Source: Anaerocolumna sp. MB42-C2 (GTDB lineage: Bacteria > Bacillota > Clostridia > Lachnospirales > Lachnospiraceae). From it: DNA of 64,000 bases. The DNA lies in assembly GCF_030913705.1 (NCBI RefSeq), contig NZ_CP133190.1, forward strand, positions 6,163,501-6,227,500. The letters are read 5' to 3'. The translations under genes were made by a program, and so were the position numbers. This document shows positions 35,162 through 44,757 of this stretch, piece after piece (position 1 is the first letter of the stretch; each line of letters starts with the position of its first letter). The notes beneath the pieces are model-generated. The model was given only the letters and a program-made list of their open reading frames with translations, had not been told where the DNA came from and did no database searches.

Positions 35162-37387
35162 ATGAGACAGGAATGGTATGATTTTAATACGGGAAGCTGG
35201 ACTACGGATATTAACGTAAGAAGTTTCATTCAACATAATTATACACCTTACGAGGGCGATGCTTCTTTTTTGACAGAAGCAACACAAAAAACAATGGATT
35301 TATGGAATCAGGTATCTGATTTAATGAAAGAAGAATCAAAAAAAGGTATCATTGATGCAGAAACACTTAAGCCTTCCACAATTACAACTTTTGGACCGGG
35401 ATATATAGATAAAGATAAAGAGTTGATTGTTGGATTTCAGACGGATAAACCCTTAAAGAGAGGTATTATGCCAAACGGTGGTGTCCGAGTGGTTAAAAAC
35501 GCTCTGGAGGCCTATGGATATACATTAGATAAAACGACAGAAGAGATTTTTACAAATAACCGTAAGACACATAATGACGGTGTTTTTGACGCCTATACCG
35601 ACGCTATGCGTAAAGCAAGACATACCGGTATTATAACCGGACTTCCGGATGCTTATGGCAGAGGACGTATTATCGGTGACTATAGAAGAGTTGCTTTATA
35701 CGGTGTGGATTGGTTAATAGAAGAAAAGAAAGAACAGAAAAAATTACTGGAGAGAAATACACTGGAATCACCTGAAATCCTTGAAAGAGAAGAAATTTCA
35801 GAGCAGATTAAAGCCCTCAAACAGTTAAAAGAGATGGCGGCTTTTTACGGATATGATATCGGCGGACCAGCTAAAAACTCTTTTGAAGCTACCCAGTGGA
35901 CATATTTTGGCTACTTAGGAGCAATAAAAGAACAGGACGGAGCGGCAATGAGTCTTGGCCGTGTATCCTCATTCCTGGATATTTATTATGAACGGGATTT
36001 AAAGAATGGTTTAATCACAGAATCCGAAGTTCAGGAATTAATGGATCAGTTTGTTATGAAATTAAGAATGGTACGTTTCTTAAGAACTCCATCTTATAAT
36101 GATTTGTTCTCAGGGGACCCGACCTGGGTAACAGAATCTATCGGCGGTATGGGAATGGACGGAAGAACACTTGTAACAAAAAGCAGTTTCCGTATCCTGC
36201 ATACCTTATATAACTTAGGACCTGCACCGGAACCTAATTTAACAGTGTTATGGTCCAATTTCCTGCCGGAACCGTTTAAGCAATTTTGTGCAAAAGTTTC
36301 TATAGATACCAGTTCCATTCAATACGAAAATGATGATATCATGCGTGAAGTATGGGGTGATGATTATGGTATTGCATGTTGTGTATCAGCCATGAGAATC
36401 GGTAAACAGATGCAGTTCTTCGGTGCCAGAGCAAACCTTGCAAAAGCATTGTTGTATGCAATTAATGGCGGTAAAGATGAAAAGGCAGGAGAACAGGTCG
36501 GACCGTTATTTGCACCGATTACCAGTGATTATTTAGATTATGATGAAGTAATGCTAAAGTTTGATCAGACTTTGGATTGGCTTTCTGAGTTATATATCAA
36601 TACCTTAAACGTCATTCATTATATGCATGATAAATATAATTACGAACGTTTACAGATGGCACTTCATGATATAGAGATATTACGTACGGAGGCTTGTGGT
36701 ATAGCAGGACTTTCCGTAGTGGCTGATTCCTTGTCTGCAATTAAATATGCAAAAGTAAAAGTGATTCGTAATGATGAAGGATTAGCTGTAGATTACAAAA
36801 TTGAAGGGGAATATCCTGCTTTTGGTAATAATGATGACCGCGTAGATCAGATCGCAGTGGATTTGGTTGAGCGTTTTATGAATAAATTACGTAAAGTTAA
36901 AACTTACCGTGGTGCAAAACAGACACTGTCTGTTTTAACGATAACCTCCAATGTAGTATATGGTAAAAAGACCGGTAATACACCGGATGGACGTAAAGCC
37001 GGAGAACCATTTGCACCGGGTGCGAATCCTATGCACGGAAGAGATAGAAGAGGAGCGATTGCATCCATGGCATCGGTTGCTAAACTTCCTTATAAACATG
37101 CGGAGGATGGCATTTCTTACACATTCTCTATCGTACCAAAAGCTCTTGGCAAGAGTCTGGATGAAAGAGTTAACAATCTTGTTGGTATGCTGGACGGATA
37201 TTTCTGTGATAAAGGACATCATATTAATGTTAACGTATTTGACCGTGAGACCTTAATGGATGCGATGGATCATCCTGAAAAATATCCTCAGCTTACGATT
37301 CGTGTATCCGGTTATGCTGTTAACTTCATCAAATTAAATCGTGAGCAGCAGTTAGATGTTATTAATCGTACTTTCCATGAAAGATAA
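35162..37387 (+). CDS. pflB: Formate C-acetyltransferase (pyruvate formate-lyase)
   Basis: A 741-residue glycyl-radical enzyme that converts pyruvate and CoA to acetyl-CoA and formate in mixed-acid fermentation. The active-site pair Cys406-Cys407 is in GIACCVSAMR, and the radical Gly717 is in IRVSGYAVNF. Length matches classical PflB. ATG 35162 follows AAAAGGAG. The activase gene lies 190 bases downstream beyond a strong terminator. This supports an anaerobic fermentative lifestyle. Confidence 0.97.
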   Translation: MRQEWYDFNTGSWTTDINVRSFIQHNYTPYEGDASFLTEATQKTMDLWNQVSDLMKEESKKGIIDAETLKPSTITTFGPGYIDKDKELIVGFQTDKPLKRGIMPNGGVRVVKNALEAYGYTLDKTTEEIFTNNRKTHNDGVFDAYTDAMRKARHTGIITGLPDAYGRGRIIGDYRRVALYGVDWLIEEKKEQKKLLERNTLESPEILEREEISEQIKALKQLKEMAAFYGYDIGGPAKNSFEATQWTYFGYLGAIKEQDGAAMSLGRVSSFLDIYYERDLKNGLITESEVQELMDQFVMKLRMVRFLRTPSYNDLFSGDPTWVTESIGGMGMDGRTLVTKSSFRILHTLYNLGPAPEPNLTVLWSNFLPEPFKQFCAKVSIDTSSIQYENDDIMREVWGDDYGIACCVSAMRIGKQMQFFGARANLAKALLYAINGGKDEKAGEQVGPLFAPITSDYLDYDEVMLKFDQTLDWLSELYINTLNVIHYMHDKYNYERLQMALHDIEILRTEACGIAGLSVVADSLSAIKYAKVKVIRNDEGLAVDYKIEGEYPAFGNNDDRVDQIAVDLVERFMNKLRKVKTYRGAKQTLSVLTITSNVVYGKKTGNTPDGRKAGEPFAPGANPMHGRDRRGAIASMASVAKLPYKHAEDGISYTFSIVPKALGKSLDERVNNLVGMLDGYFCDKGHHINVNVFDRETLMDAMDHPEKYPQLTIRVSGYAVNFIKLNREQQLDVINRTFHER

Positions 37388-37405
37388 AATGAAATAAGTA
37401 CAGGC

Positions 37406-37443
37406 AAAGCTTGTTCCTGACATTATATAATCAGGAACAAGCT
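37406..37443 (+). terminator. Perfect 14-bp hairpin after pflB
   Basis: AAGCTTGTTCCTGA (37406-37419) pairs fully with TCAGGAACAAGCTT (37430-37443). There is no long T run, so read-through to pflA or mRNA stabilisation is possible. Confidence 0.7.
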
Positions 37444-37577
37444 TAATTGCACTTATGATTTCAAGAGGATTAAGGTTTAATAATTTGTCTATATAACGGT
37501 TATATTGATATTAAAATAATAACAAAACAAAAGATATCAGTAAAACAACTTTAAACTGGAAAGGTAAGGTGGATAAA

Positions 37578-38318
37578 ATGAATGTAATCGGAAGAATTCA
37601 TTCCCTTGAAAGTTGCGGAACTGTAGACGGACCTGGCATACGTTTTGTTGTTTTTATGCAAGGATGTCCTTTAAGGTGTCAATTCTGTCATAACCCGGAT
37701 ACCTGGGATACGAATAAAGGAATTGAGTATACACCGGAACAGTTGATGAGAGAAATAGTAAAATATAAATCTTATATGGGATTTTCCGGCGGAGGCGTAA
37801 CTTTTACAGGCGGAGAGCCCTTAATGCAGCAAGGTTTTATATTAGAAATGTCTAAACGATGTAAAGCAGAGGGAATAACCGTTGCCATTGATACTTCCGG
37901 TTTTATTTGGAATGATGATGTGAAAGAAATTTTAGAATATACGGATATCGTATTGCTTGACATAAAAAACTATAATCCAATCGTTTACGAAGAGGTTACA
38001 GGAGTATCCCTATCTCCAACCCTGGAATTTCTGGATTACTTAAAAGAGAAGAAGATCAAAACATGGATCAGATATGTTCTGGTTCCCGGATTGACGGACA
38101 ATATTGAGAGTATTAGAGAATTATCCAAACATCTTTCCGATTATCCTAATGTTAGTAAGATAGAATTATTAGGTTTTCACAAGATGGGAGAATATAAATG
38201 GAAAGAACTGGGAATAGAATATAAGCTTTCTGCAACAAAGGAGCCAAGCGAAGAATTAATGAAAGAAGTGAAAAATATATTTGAATTAAGCGGTAAATTA
38301 GTAGCAGTTAATGTTTGA
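37578..38318 (+). CDS. pflA: Pyruvate formate-lyase activating enzyme
   Basis: A radical-SAM enzyme of about 246 residues that puts the glycyl radical on PflB. The 4Fe-4S motif is CPLRCQFCH (CxxxCxxC), preceded by GPGIRFVVFMQG. The SAM-binding GGE is in TFTGGEPLMQ. ATG 37578 follows AGGTGG; GTG 37569 is also possible. It lies directly downstream of pflB as usual. Confidence 0.95.
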   Translation: MNVIGRIHSLESCGTVDGPGIRFVVFMQGCPLRCQFCHNPDTWDTNKGIEYTPEQLMREIVKYKSYMGFSGGGVTFTGGEPLMQQGFILEMSKRCKAEGITVAIDTSGFIWNDDVKEILEYTDIVLLDIKNYNPIVYEEVTGVSLSPTLEFLDYLKEKKIKTWIRYVLVPGLTDNIESIRELSKHLSDYPNVSKIELLGFHKMGEYKWKELGIEYKLSATKEPSEELMKEVKNIFELSGKLVAVNV

Positions 38319-38330
38319 TTCAATCTAACA

Positions 38331-38405
38331 GGAGTATCCCACTTAGTAAAAACAGCACGATAAGTTTATTACAGTATTGATTTTACTAATGGGATACTCC
38401 ATTTT
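38331..38405 (+). terminator. Long-stem terminator after pflA
   Basis: GGAGTATCCCA, C bulge, TTAGTAAAA (38331-38351) pairs with TTTTACTAATGGGATACTCC (38381-38400). ATTTTGATTTT follows. Confidence 0.85.
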
Positions 38406-38530
38406 GATTTTAGGTTTTATTAAGAATTAAATTTGTCTGCTAAACTTAAGTAAAACCAAAAAGTGATTTAGAATTTATAAAAATAAGCAGGACTTTGTGC
38501 AAATTATCTGTCGGTTGCCGGATTAGCATA

Positions 38531-39337
38531 TTACAGCATGAATTCCTTTATAACATGGGCTATTCCGTCCTTATCATTGGATAAGGTAATATAATCTGCT
38601 GCTTTTTTTACAATATCCTGTGCGTTTGCCATAGCTACACCCATTCCGGCATACTGGATCATGGATAAATCATTAAATCCGTCTCCGCAGCTGATCATTT
38701 GATCTTTAGATAAGCCTAGGTATTCTAATAATTTGCTTAGTGAATAAGCTTTATCAATATTTTGAGGCATTAGTTCCAGAAAAAACGGTTCTGACCGGTA
38801 TACACTGAGCTGTTGTCCAAACTTTTCTTTCATATTAACTTCAACTTTCTCAAGCTTGGCACTATGTCCGGTCATCAGGCATTTATTTACGTCAAAATTA
38901 ATATATGACGGAAAATCGTTTACTTTTTTTATTGGAATGCAATTTATCCTGGCTTCAGTCTCCATATACTCATCTATTTCCGAATCGGTAATGATACAGT
39001 TATCTTCATAAGAAATAATTCCAACAGAATATTCCGAAGCAGCAGTATGTAATTTAGGAATTATATCACCCGGAAGAACTTTTTGATAAATCGTTTCATT
39101 GTTTTTGCAGTTTATTATTTTTGCACCGTTATAGGATAATATAAATCCGTTGTACTCAGATAATTTTAATTTATTGGCTAATGGAAGAACACCCGGAGTA
39201 GGGCGTCCGGAAGCTAAGACTACTTTATGGCCGCGTTGCTGTATCCTCATTATGGAATCCAGAGTCTTATCTGAAATTTCTTTCTTTGAATTCGTTAATG
39301 TTCCATCAATATCTAAAACTAGTATTTCATATGCCAT
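38531..39337 (-). CDS. Cof-type HAD-IIB phosphatase
   Basis: A 268-residue sugar-phosphatase-like protein. HAD motif I is VLDIDGTLTNS, motif II in VVLASGRP, the motif III Lys is in KAYSLSKLLEYLG, and motif IV is SCGDGFNDLSMI. The C2B cap lies between motifs II and III. Substrates of these are sugar phosphates or pyridoxal phosphate. AAGGAG precedes ATG 39337 on the minus strand. It lies 32 bases after the GGDEF regulator gene. Confidence 0.92.
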   Translation of the reverse strand: MAYEILVLDIDGTLTNSKKEISDKTLDSIMRIQQRGHKVVLASGRPTPGVLPLANKLKLSEYNGFILSYNGAKIINCKNNETIYQKVLPGDIIPKLHTAASEYSVGIISYEDNCIITDSEIDEYMETEARINCIPIKKVNDFPSYINFDVNKCLMTGHSAKLEKVEVNMKEKFGQQLSVYRSEPFFLELMPQNIDKAYSLSKLLEYLGLSKDQMISCGDGFNDLSMIQYAGMGVAMANAQDIVKKAADYITLSNDKDGIAHVIKEFML

Positions 39338-39369
39338 TGGTATCTCCTTAAGAATTTCTCGTTAGTCTA

Positions 39370-40299
39370 TTAATTTATAAATTCTGTACTTTCCAGTATA
39401 GGATAGTTATATATGCAGCGGTTTTTTCCTGATGATTTACCAAGATACAATGCCTGATCTACGTTGCTGTAGTTTTTTTCAGCGGATATAGATCTGTCAT
39501 ACTTAATAATACCTCCCGTAATCGTACATTGGAAGGTATTATTATCACACTTAAAACTGTACTCACTCACTTCTTTTCGAAGTTTGTTCGCAAGATTTAT
39601 AGCTTCAACTTCCGAAATATCAGGTAAGCAGATCATAAATTCTTCTCCGCCCCAGCGACTTAGTATATCTTCTTCCCGAAGCAGCAGCTTTAGTATATTT
39701 GATACGGTGACTAATACCATATCACCTGCATTATGTCCATAGCTATCATTGATCTTTTTAAAATTATCAATATCATATAATAAAAGAAAGATAGGTAACG
39801 TATGTTGTGTTACGTAAGCTTGTAACTGATCTGCAAAATAACGGCGGTTATATAATTTAGTTAGATAATCCGTAACAGCCATTTCTTTTAATTCCTGCAT
39901 TAAGAACTTAAGTTCTCTCTGGATTTTGATGTTTTGCATATGCACTTTAACACGAGCTTTTAATTCTTCAGGAATAAAAGGTTTTGATACATAATCTGCG
40001 GCACCGACTTCAAATCCTTTTAATACGGAATCCGAATCGTTGTTGCCGGTTATAAAGATAACAGGGATATCCTTGGTCTCACTATTGGACTTTAAGAGTC
40101 GACAGGTTTCATATCCGTCAATACCGTTCATAATTATATCAAGCAGTATAAGTGTGGGATGTATTTTTTGTGCTGCTATAATACCTTCTTCACCGGAATG
40201 GACAATATAAATATGCAAAGATGGTGTTTCCAATATTCCTTTTACAATACTGCAAATAATATCGCTATCATCCACTACTAATATGGTGTCTTTATCCAT
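39370..40299 (-). CDS. Response regulator with GGDEF (diguanylate cyclase) output
   Basis: A 309-residue PleD-like protein. A receiver domain (about 1-120) has Asp in LILLDIIMNGIDG and Lys in DYVSKPF. A short helical linker leads to a GGDEF domain whose active loop is RWGGEEFMIC, with DIDNFKKINDSYGHNAGD upstream. It should make cyclic di-GMP on phosphorylation. No sensor kinase is beside it. AAGGAGAATG precedes ATG 40299. Confidence 0.93.
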   Translation of the reverse strand: MDKDTILVVDDSDIICSIVKGILETPSLHIYIVHSGEEGIIAAQKIHPTLILLDIIMNGIDGYETCRLLKSNSETKDIPVIFITGNNDSDSVLKGFEVGAADYVSKPFIPEELKARVKVHMQNIKIQRELKFLMQELKEMAVTDYLTKLYNRRYFADQLQAYVTQHTLPIFLLLYDIDNFKKINDSYGHNAGDMVLVTVSNILKLLLREEDILSRWGGEEFMICLPDISEVEAINLANKLRKEVSEYSFKCDNNTFQCTITGGIIKYDRSISAEKNYSNVDQALYLGKSSGKNRCIYNYPILESTEFIN

Positions 40300-40725
40300 T
40301 ACATTCTCCTTGCATTATCTTTATATCAAAATCTGTTACAAGCAACATTTTATTACTTAATTAATAGTAAAGCATTTTAGCTAAAAATTCAATACAGTAA
40401 ATTGTTAAATTATTTTATCGTAAAAACAATGTTTTATAATAAATCGGCAGTTGTATCACCTAATTGGCGTATAATACCAATAAAAGAAACAGTAATTAGT
40501 TTTAAACCTTAAAGTTCGTCCACCAGGCTGGACTGTAACATTTAATCTAGTATTATCAAGAAATTCTTAATAAAATATCAATAAATTTTTTAATAATCTT
40601 ATGATAAAATAATATAAGTACGGGTATTGTTTTTAGAAATAATTATGAGTCAGTAACGGGTAATCAGACATATTTAAAACCCCGTAATTTATAAAATCGT
40701 AAAAAGATAGGAGAAAATTAAAGAA
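40300..40725. other. 426-base divergent gap
   Basis: This contains the back-to-back promoters of the GGDEF regulator and the hydrolase gene. I searched for a cyclic di-GMP riboswitch and saw no conserved core. There is no other gene or strong hairpin. Confidence 0.5.
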
Positions 40726-41667
40726 ATGTTAAGTTATATTATTTTGTTCATGTCCCTTATAATCGTGACAGTGCTGATAGCAGCTTCATGGGTTTTATCC
40801 AATATAGTATTGAAACCTAAGGTATTAGCCTATGATAAACTTTATCAAAGAGAAATAGAAGAGGGAAGACTGAATGAACAGGAATACCAAGGTCTTGAAA
40901 AGGAAGATTTTATTATTAAATCCCGTTATGGCTATCATTTATCCTGCCAGTTAATCAATAATGATATAAGTAAAGAGCAATTTCTAAATCCGGATAATAA
41001 ACTAAAAATAGCAATTATCTGTCATGGTTATACCTGTGGTAAATACAGCAGTATGATATATGCTTCCATGTTTTTAAAAAAAGGCATTACTGTACTTACA
41101 TATGATCACAGAAATCACGGTTTAAGCGATAAAGCTTATACAAGTATGGGGTATTACGAAAAGTTTGATTTACAGACGGTACTGGATTGGTGTTATTCAG
41201 AATTCGGAACCAATCTTGCTATAGTAACACATGGTGAATCTATGGGGGGAGCAACGGTTTTATCCCATCATGCCATAGATGGGAGAGTACGTTGTACAAT
41301 AGCAGATTGTTCCTATTCCTCTTTGGAAGAATTAATACGTTATCAATTAAAAAAATATTATCATTTACCCACATTTCCGTTTTTACCTGCAGCCAAAGTT
41401 TTAATTAAGCTTCGGGCCGGGTTCTGGATTAGTGATGTTATTCCAATGGATGCAGCAGTTAAGAGTAATATACCGATACTGTTTATACATGGACTGGAAG
41501 ATGAATTTGTACCTTATTACATGTCCCAGGCCATGTATGATGCCAAACCGGATAAAAAAGAAATCTATTTAGCACCCCATGCAAAGCATGCTCAGTCTTG
41601 CCAGAAGAATCCAAAGGAATATAAAATGATATTAGAACAGTTTCTGGAAACATATTATTTTAATTAA
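40726..41667 (+). CDS. Membrane-anchored alpha/beta hydrolase
   Basis: A 313-residue protein. An N-terminal helix (IILFMSLIIVTVLIAASWVL) anchors it. The hydrolase fold shows the oxyanion loop ICHGYTCGKYSS, the nucleophile elbow HGESMGG (Ser), the acid in HGLEDEFVP and the catalytic His in APHAKHAQS. This is the S9/BAAT-like esterase or lysophospholipase type common in Firmicutes. Ribosome site ATAGGAGAA. Substrate unknown. Confidence 0.88.
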   Translation: MLSYIILFMSLIIVTVLIAASWVLSNIVLKPKVLAYDKLYQREIEEGRLNEQEYQGLEKEDFIIKSRYGYHLSCQLINNDISKEQFLNPDNKLKIAIICHGYTCGKYSSMIYASMFLKKGITVLTYDHRNHGLSDKAYTSMGYYEKFDLQTVLDWCYSEFGTNLAIVTHGESMGGATVLSHHAIDGRVRCTIADCSYSSLEELIRYQLKKYYHLPTFPFLPAAKVLIKLRAGFWISDVIPMDAAVKSNIPILFIHGLEDEFVPYYMSQAMYDAKPDKKEIYLAPHAKHAQSCQKNPKEYKMILEQFLETYYFN

Positions 41668-41677
41668 TAATTAAAAA

Positions 41678-41998
41678 CTATTTAAGCCTGACTGCAGTAC
41701 CGGAAGCAGTGACCATAAGCATACCGTTATCGGCTCCGAGCACTTCATAATCAATATCCACACCAACAATAGCATCGGCACCTAACTGTCTGGCGCGGTT
41801 TTCCATTTCTCTCATGGCATTTTCCCTCGCCTGAATTAACTCTTCTTCATAGGTTCCGGAACGGCCGCCAAAAAAATTAGAAAGCCCTGCTGTAAAATCT
41901 TTTATAAAGTTAACACCGGAAATAACTTCACCAAATACAACACCCTTATACTCCAAAATTGTTTTGCCCTCAACGGAAGGCGTAGTTGTGATAATCAT
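41678..41998 (-). CDS. YbjQ/UPF0145 family protein
   Basis: A 106-residue protein. GKTILEYKGVVFGEVISGVN, ENRARQLGADAIVGVDIDYE and LMVTASGTAVRL are the family hallmarks. It is a small oligomeric barrel of unknown function, sometimes called a heavy-metal-binding domain. ATG 41998, after AAAGGAG, is preferred to ATG 42016. Confidence 0.92.
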   Translation of the reverse strand: MIITTTPSVEGKTILEYKGVVFGEVISGVNFIKDFTAGLSNFFGGRSGTYEEELIQARENAMREMENRARQLGADAIVGVDIDYEVLGADNGMLMVTASGTAVRLK

Positions 41999-42151
41999 TT
42001 TAATTTCTCCTTTCATAAAACAAACAAGATATATATATACATTACTATATATCTTATAGTTTACAACAAAATAAAAGAATAATTAAATTTAAATTAGAAA
42101 AATAATAAAAATTTTTAAGGTAATAAACTAATATATGCTTATTTTGTGCTA

Positions 42152-42325
42152 AACAAAAAGCCTGTTCAGGCTTTTTTGTTAAATAAGAAAGTTCTCCGAA
42201 CTTCCCTGCTTAACAAAAAGCCCTCCGGGCAGGATGCACATGAACAGACAAAAGGATAATATTCTTTAGGGTGGATTGTCACTAAAGTGACAGCACGTCA
42301 GGGCTGGAGTCTGATAACCAGACTC
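42152..42325. terminator. Cluster of hairpins after argG
   Basis: AACAAAAAGCCTG with CAGGCTTTTTTGTT (42152-42180) is an intrinsic terminator readable on both strands. Further short stems follow: AGTTC/GAACT, CCCTGC..GCCC/GGGC, TGTCACT/AGTGACA (42277-42292) and GAGTCTG/CAGACTC (42307-42325). They fill the 317-base gap between the YbjQ gene and the argG stop. No gene is seen. Confidence 0.65.
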
Positions 42326-42333
42326 TTATATTA

Positions 42334-43554
42334 CTATTTATTTTTTTCTGCCTCAACAGCAGCCATCTTCATGGCGCGGACCTTTAAGGAAAGACCGAAG
42401 AGGTTAATAAAGCCTTCTGCATCATGGTGGTCATATAAATCACCGGTAGTAAAGGAGGCAATACTTTCATTATACAGGGAATAAGGAGAAGTGGTACCCT
42501 GCTTAATAATATTACCTTTATATAATTTTAATTTTACTTCACCGGTCACATACTGCTGGGTTACATCAACAAAAGCCTGAAGTGCTTCGCGAAGCGGTGT
42601 AAACCATTTGCCCTCATATACAACATCAGCAAATTTATTGCCGATTTCTTTCTTGCAGGTTAATGTTGCACGGTCCAGAATTAATTCTTCAAGTTGCGTA
42701 TGAGCCTCCATTAAGATAGTTCCGCCCGGTGTTTCATATACGCCGCGGGATTTCATACCTACTACGCGGTTTTCGACGATGTCGATAATACCAACGCCAT
42801 GCTTACCGCCAAGTGTATTTAATTCAGTTATAATGTCGGAGGGTTTCAGGGCTTTTCCGTTAAGTGCTGTGGGGATACCTTTATCAAATGTTAAGGTAAG
42901 AGTTTCGCCCTCATCCGGAGCTTTCTCAGGAGATACGCTAAGTACTAATAAATGGTCATAATTTGGTGCACATGCAGGATCTTCTAATTCCAGACCCTCA
43001 TGGCTGATATGCCATAAATTTCTGTCACGGCTGTAGCTGTTATCTGCAGAGAAAGGCAGGTCAATACCATGGTTTTTACAATATTCAATTTCTTCTTCCC
43101 TGGAGGAAACATCCCAGATTCTCCATGGAGCGATTATTTTAAGATCAGGAGCTAAGGCTTTAATACCTAACTCAAAACGTACCTGGTCATTACCTTTACC
43201 GGTGGCACCGTGGCAGATCGCAGTAGCATTTTCCTTTCTTGCAATCTCAACCAAACGTTTGGCAATGACAGGTCTTGCCATAGAAGTTCCCAGTAAATAT
43301 TTGTTTTCATAAACGGCACCTGCTTTCACACAAGGTAATACATAATCATCAACAAATTCATCTACCACGTCTTCGATGTATAATTTTGTTGCACCGGACA
43401 GTTTAGCTCTTTCTTCTAAACCATCTAATTCATTACCCTGACCTACATTAATACATACACATACAACATCATAATCATAATTTTCTTTTAGCCATGGAAT
43501 AATCATGGTAGTATCCAATCCGCCGGAATAAGCAAGTATAACTTTTTCTTTCAT
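42334..43554 (-). CDS. argG: Argininosuccinate synthase
   Basis: A 406-residue enzyme that joins citrulline and aspartate with ATP in arginine synthesis. The PP-loop motif is AYSGGLDTTM, and CHGATGKGNDQVRFE and SVSPEKAPDEGE are typical. AGGAGG precedes ATG 43554. It lies apart from the argCJBD cluster but shares an almost identical promoter/operator with argC. argH and argF are not in the window. Confidence 0.96.
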   Translation of the reverse strand: MKEKVILAYSGGLDTTMIIPWLKENYDYDVVCVCINVGQGNELDGLEERAKLSGATKLYIEDVVDEFVDDYVLPCVKAGAVYENKYLLGTSMARPVIAKRLVEIARKENATAICHGATGKGNDQVRFELGIKALAPDLKIIAPWRIWDVSSREEEIEYCKNHGIDLPFSADNSYSRDRNLWHISHEGLELEDPACAPNYDHLLVLSVSPEKAPDEGETLTLTFDKGIPTALNGKALKPSDIITELNTLGGKHGVGIIDIVENRVVGMKSRGVYETPGGTILMEAHTQLEELILDRATLTCKKEIGNKFADVVYEGKWFTPLREALQAFVDVTQQYVTGEVKLKLYKGNIIKQGTTSPYSLYNESIASFTTGDLYDHHDAEGFINLFGLSLKVRAMKMAAVEAEKNK

Positions 43555-43611
43555 ATTATATATCCTCCTGAATTTTTTAAATAGTTTTTAAGGTGAAAAT
43601 ACCTTGTTTTG

Positions 43612-43652
43612 AATTATTATAAATATACATCATAATGTTATTTTATGCAATA
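43612..43652 (-). promoter_or_regulatory. argG promoter with probable ArgR sites
   Basis: On the minus strand, TTGCAT, a 17-bp spacer and TATATT form the promoter, inside a 41-bp sequence that starts TATTGCATAAAATAACATTA. It closely matches 44681-44722 ahead of argC. Arg-repressor binding is inferred from the gene functions and the AT-rich TGCATAA/ATGTATA half-sites. Confidence 0.65.
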
Positions 43653-43721
43653 GTAAATTTGAAAATATTAAATAAAAATCAAAATTTGATGGTAAGCCAG
43701 ACCCTTTCTAATGTAAAATGA

Positions 43722-43840
43722 TAGACATATATGTATAATAATGGTACAATTATTTAAAGGCAAATAATGTATTACGGTATAGATAAAAGACGTTTGATTG
43801 TTTTTAAGGCAATTGGGTTGATTTATCTATGCCTCTTTTT
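43722..43840 (+). promoter_or_regulatory. Promoter plus attenuator or small RNA before maf
   Basis: TAGACA (43722-43727), 17 bp, TACAAT (43745-43750) would start an RNA near 43757. GGTATAGATAAA (43776-43787) then pairs with TTTATCTATGCC (43822-43833), directly followed by TCTTTTTTG. This would end a short transcript of about 85 bases ahead of maf. It is either a leader attenuator or a small RNA. Confidence 0.45.
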
Positions 43841-43916
43841 TGTTTGAAATAAAAGTTTAATGTATAAAATAGAACTGGATTAATAATAAGGATTAATACG
43901 TATCATGGAGGTCATT

Positions 43917-44537
43917 ATGTATAAAATAATTTTAGCATCAGGTTCACCAAGAAGAAAAGAAATACTGGAACAGGTTGGTGTTAAATTCGCTGTTTGGTCC
44001 AGCGATAAAGAAGAAATTATCACAAAAGAAAAACCCGAGGAAATCGTAAAGGAATTAGCTTGTGTTAAGGCACGTGATGTAGCAGAAAAAGTTGAGGGTA
44101 AGGCTATCGTAATCGGAGCGGATACCATGGTGGCAATTGATGGACAAGTTTTGGGAAAACCTAAAAATGAGGCGGATGCAAAAGCTATGCTGCAAATGCT
44201 GCAAGGTAACAGACATCAGGTATATACGGGAGTTTCCGTAATAATTAAAACGGATGAAAAAAAAGATGGAATCAATACGGCTGAAGATAAAATAATCATT
44301 TTTGCAGAAAAAACAGAAGTTTGGGTTTATCCTATGAAAAGAAAACAGATTGATGAATATATAGCTACCGGTGAACCCTTTGATAAAGCGGGTGCTTATG
44401 GAATACAGGGTAAATTTGCAGTAAATATTGAAAAAATAGAGGGTGACTATTATAACATTGTAGGATTTCCTATTGCTAAATTATATGCAAGATTATATGA
44501 GGAAGGCATAGATATTTTAAATAATACAGATGAGTAA
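43917..44537 (+). CDS. maf: Maf-family nucleotide pyrophosphatase
   Basis: A 206-residue house-cleaning enzyme that hydrolyses non-canonical nucleoside triphosphates (dTTP/UTP type in close relatives). ILASGSPRRKEIL is the N-terminal hallmark, with AIVIGADTMVAIDG and DKAGAYGIQGKFA later. ATG 43917 lies five bases after GGAGG, better than ATG 43905. A 25-residue variable loop lies in the middle. Confidence 0.93.
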   Translation: MYKIILASGSPRRKEILEQVGVKFAVWSSDKEEIITKEKPEEIVKELACVKARDVAEKVEGKAIVIGADTMVAIDGQVLGKPKNEADAKAMLQMLQGNRHQVYTGVSVIIKTDEKKDGINTAEDKIIIFAEKTEVWVYPMKRKQIDEYIATGEPFDKAGAYGIQGKFAVNIEKIEGDYYNIVGFPIAKLYARLYEEGIDILNNTDE

Positions 44538-44680
44538 GAATAAAGAAAACCAGCAAAGTAAAAATATACAAAATGAAAATTATAAATATGTATTAAGATA
44601 TATTTGAAAGATAGCAGCATTATGTTTACAGTAAGGGTTTTCCTGCATAAATAGAAAAAAATGAAAAATTATAAATCAGC

Positions 44681-44722
44681 TATTGCATAATATACAATTT
44701 GGATGTATAATTATAAATAATT
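44681..44722 (+). promoter_or_regulatory. argC promoter with probable ArgR sites
   Basis: TTGCAT (44683-44688), 17 bp, TATAAT (44706-44711). The -35 lies in TGCATAATATACA and the -10 in TGTATAATTATAA, which look like ARG boxes. The block is nearly the same as the argG promoter. Another TGCATAAATA lies at 44644. Confidence 0.65.
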
Positions 44723-44757
44723 ATTTCAGATACAGGAAAAAGAACGGAGGTAGACAG

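Noticed and set aside
40300..40725. Cyclic di-GMP riboswitch near the GGDEF gene
   Set aside because: No match to the conserved core of either class was found by eye.
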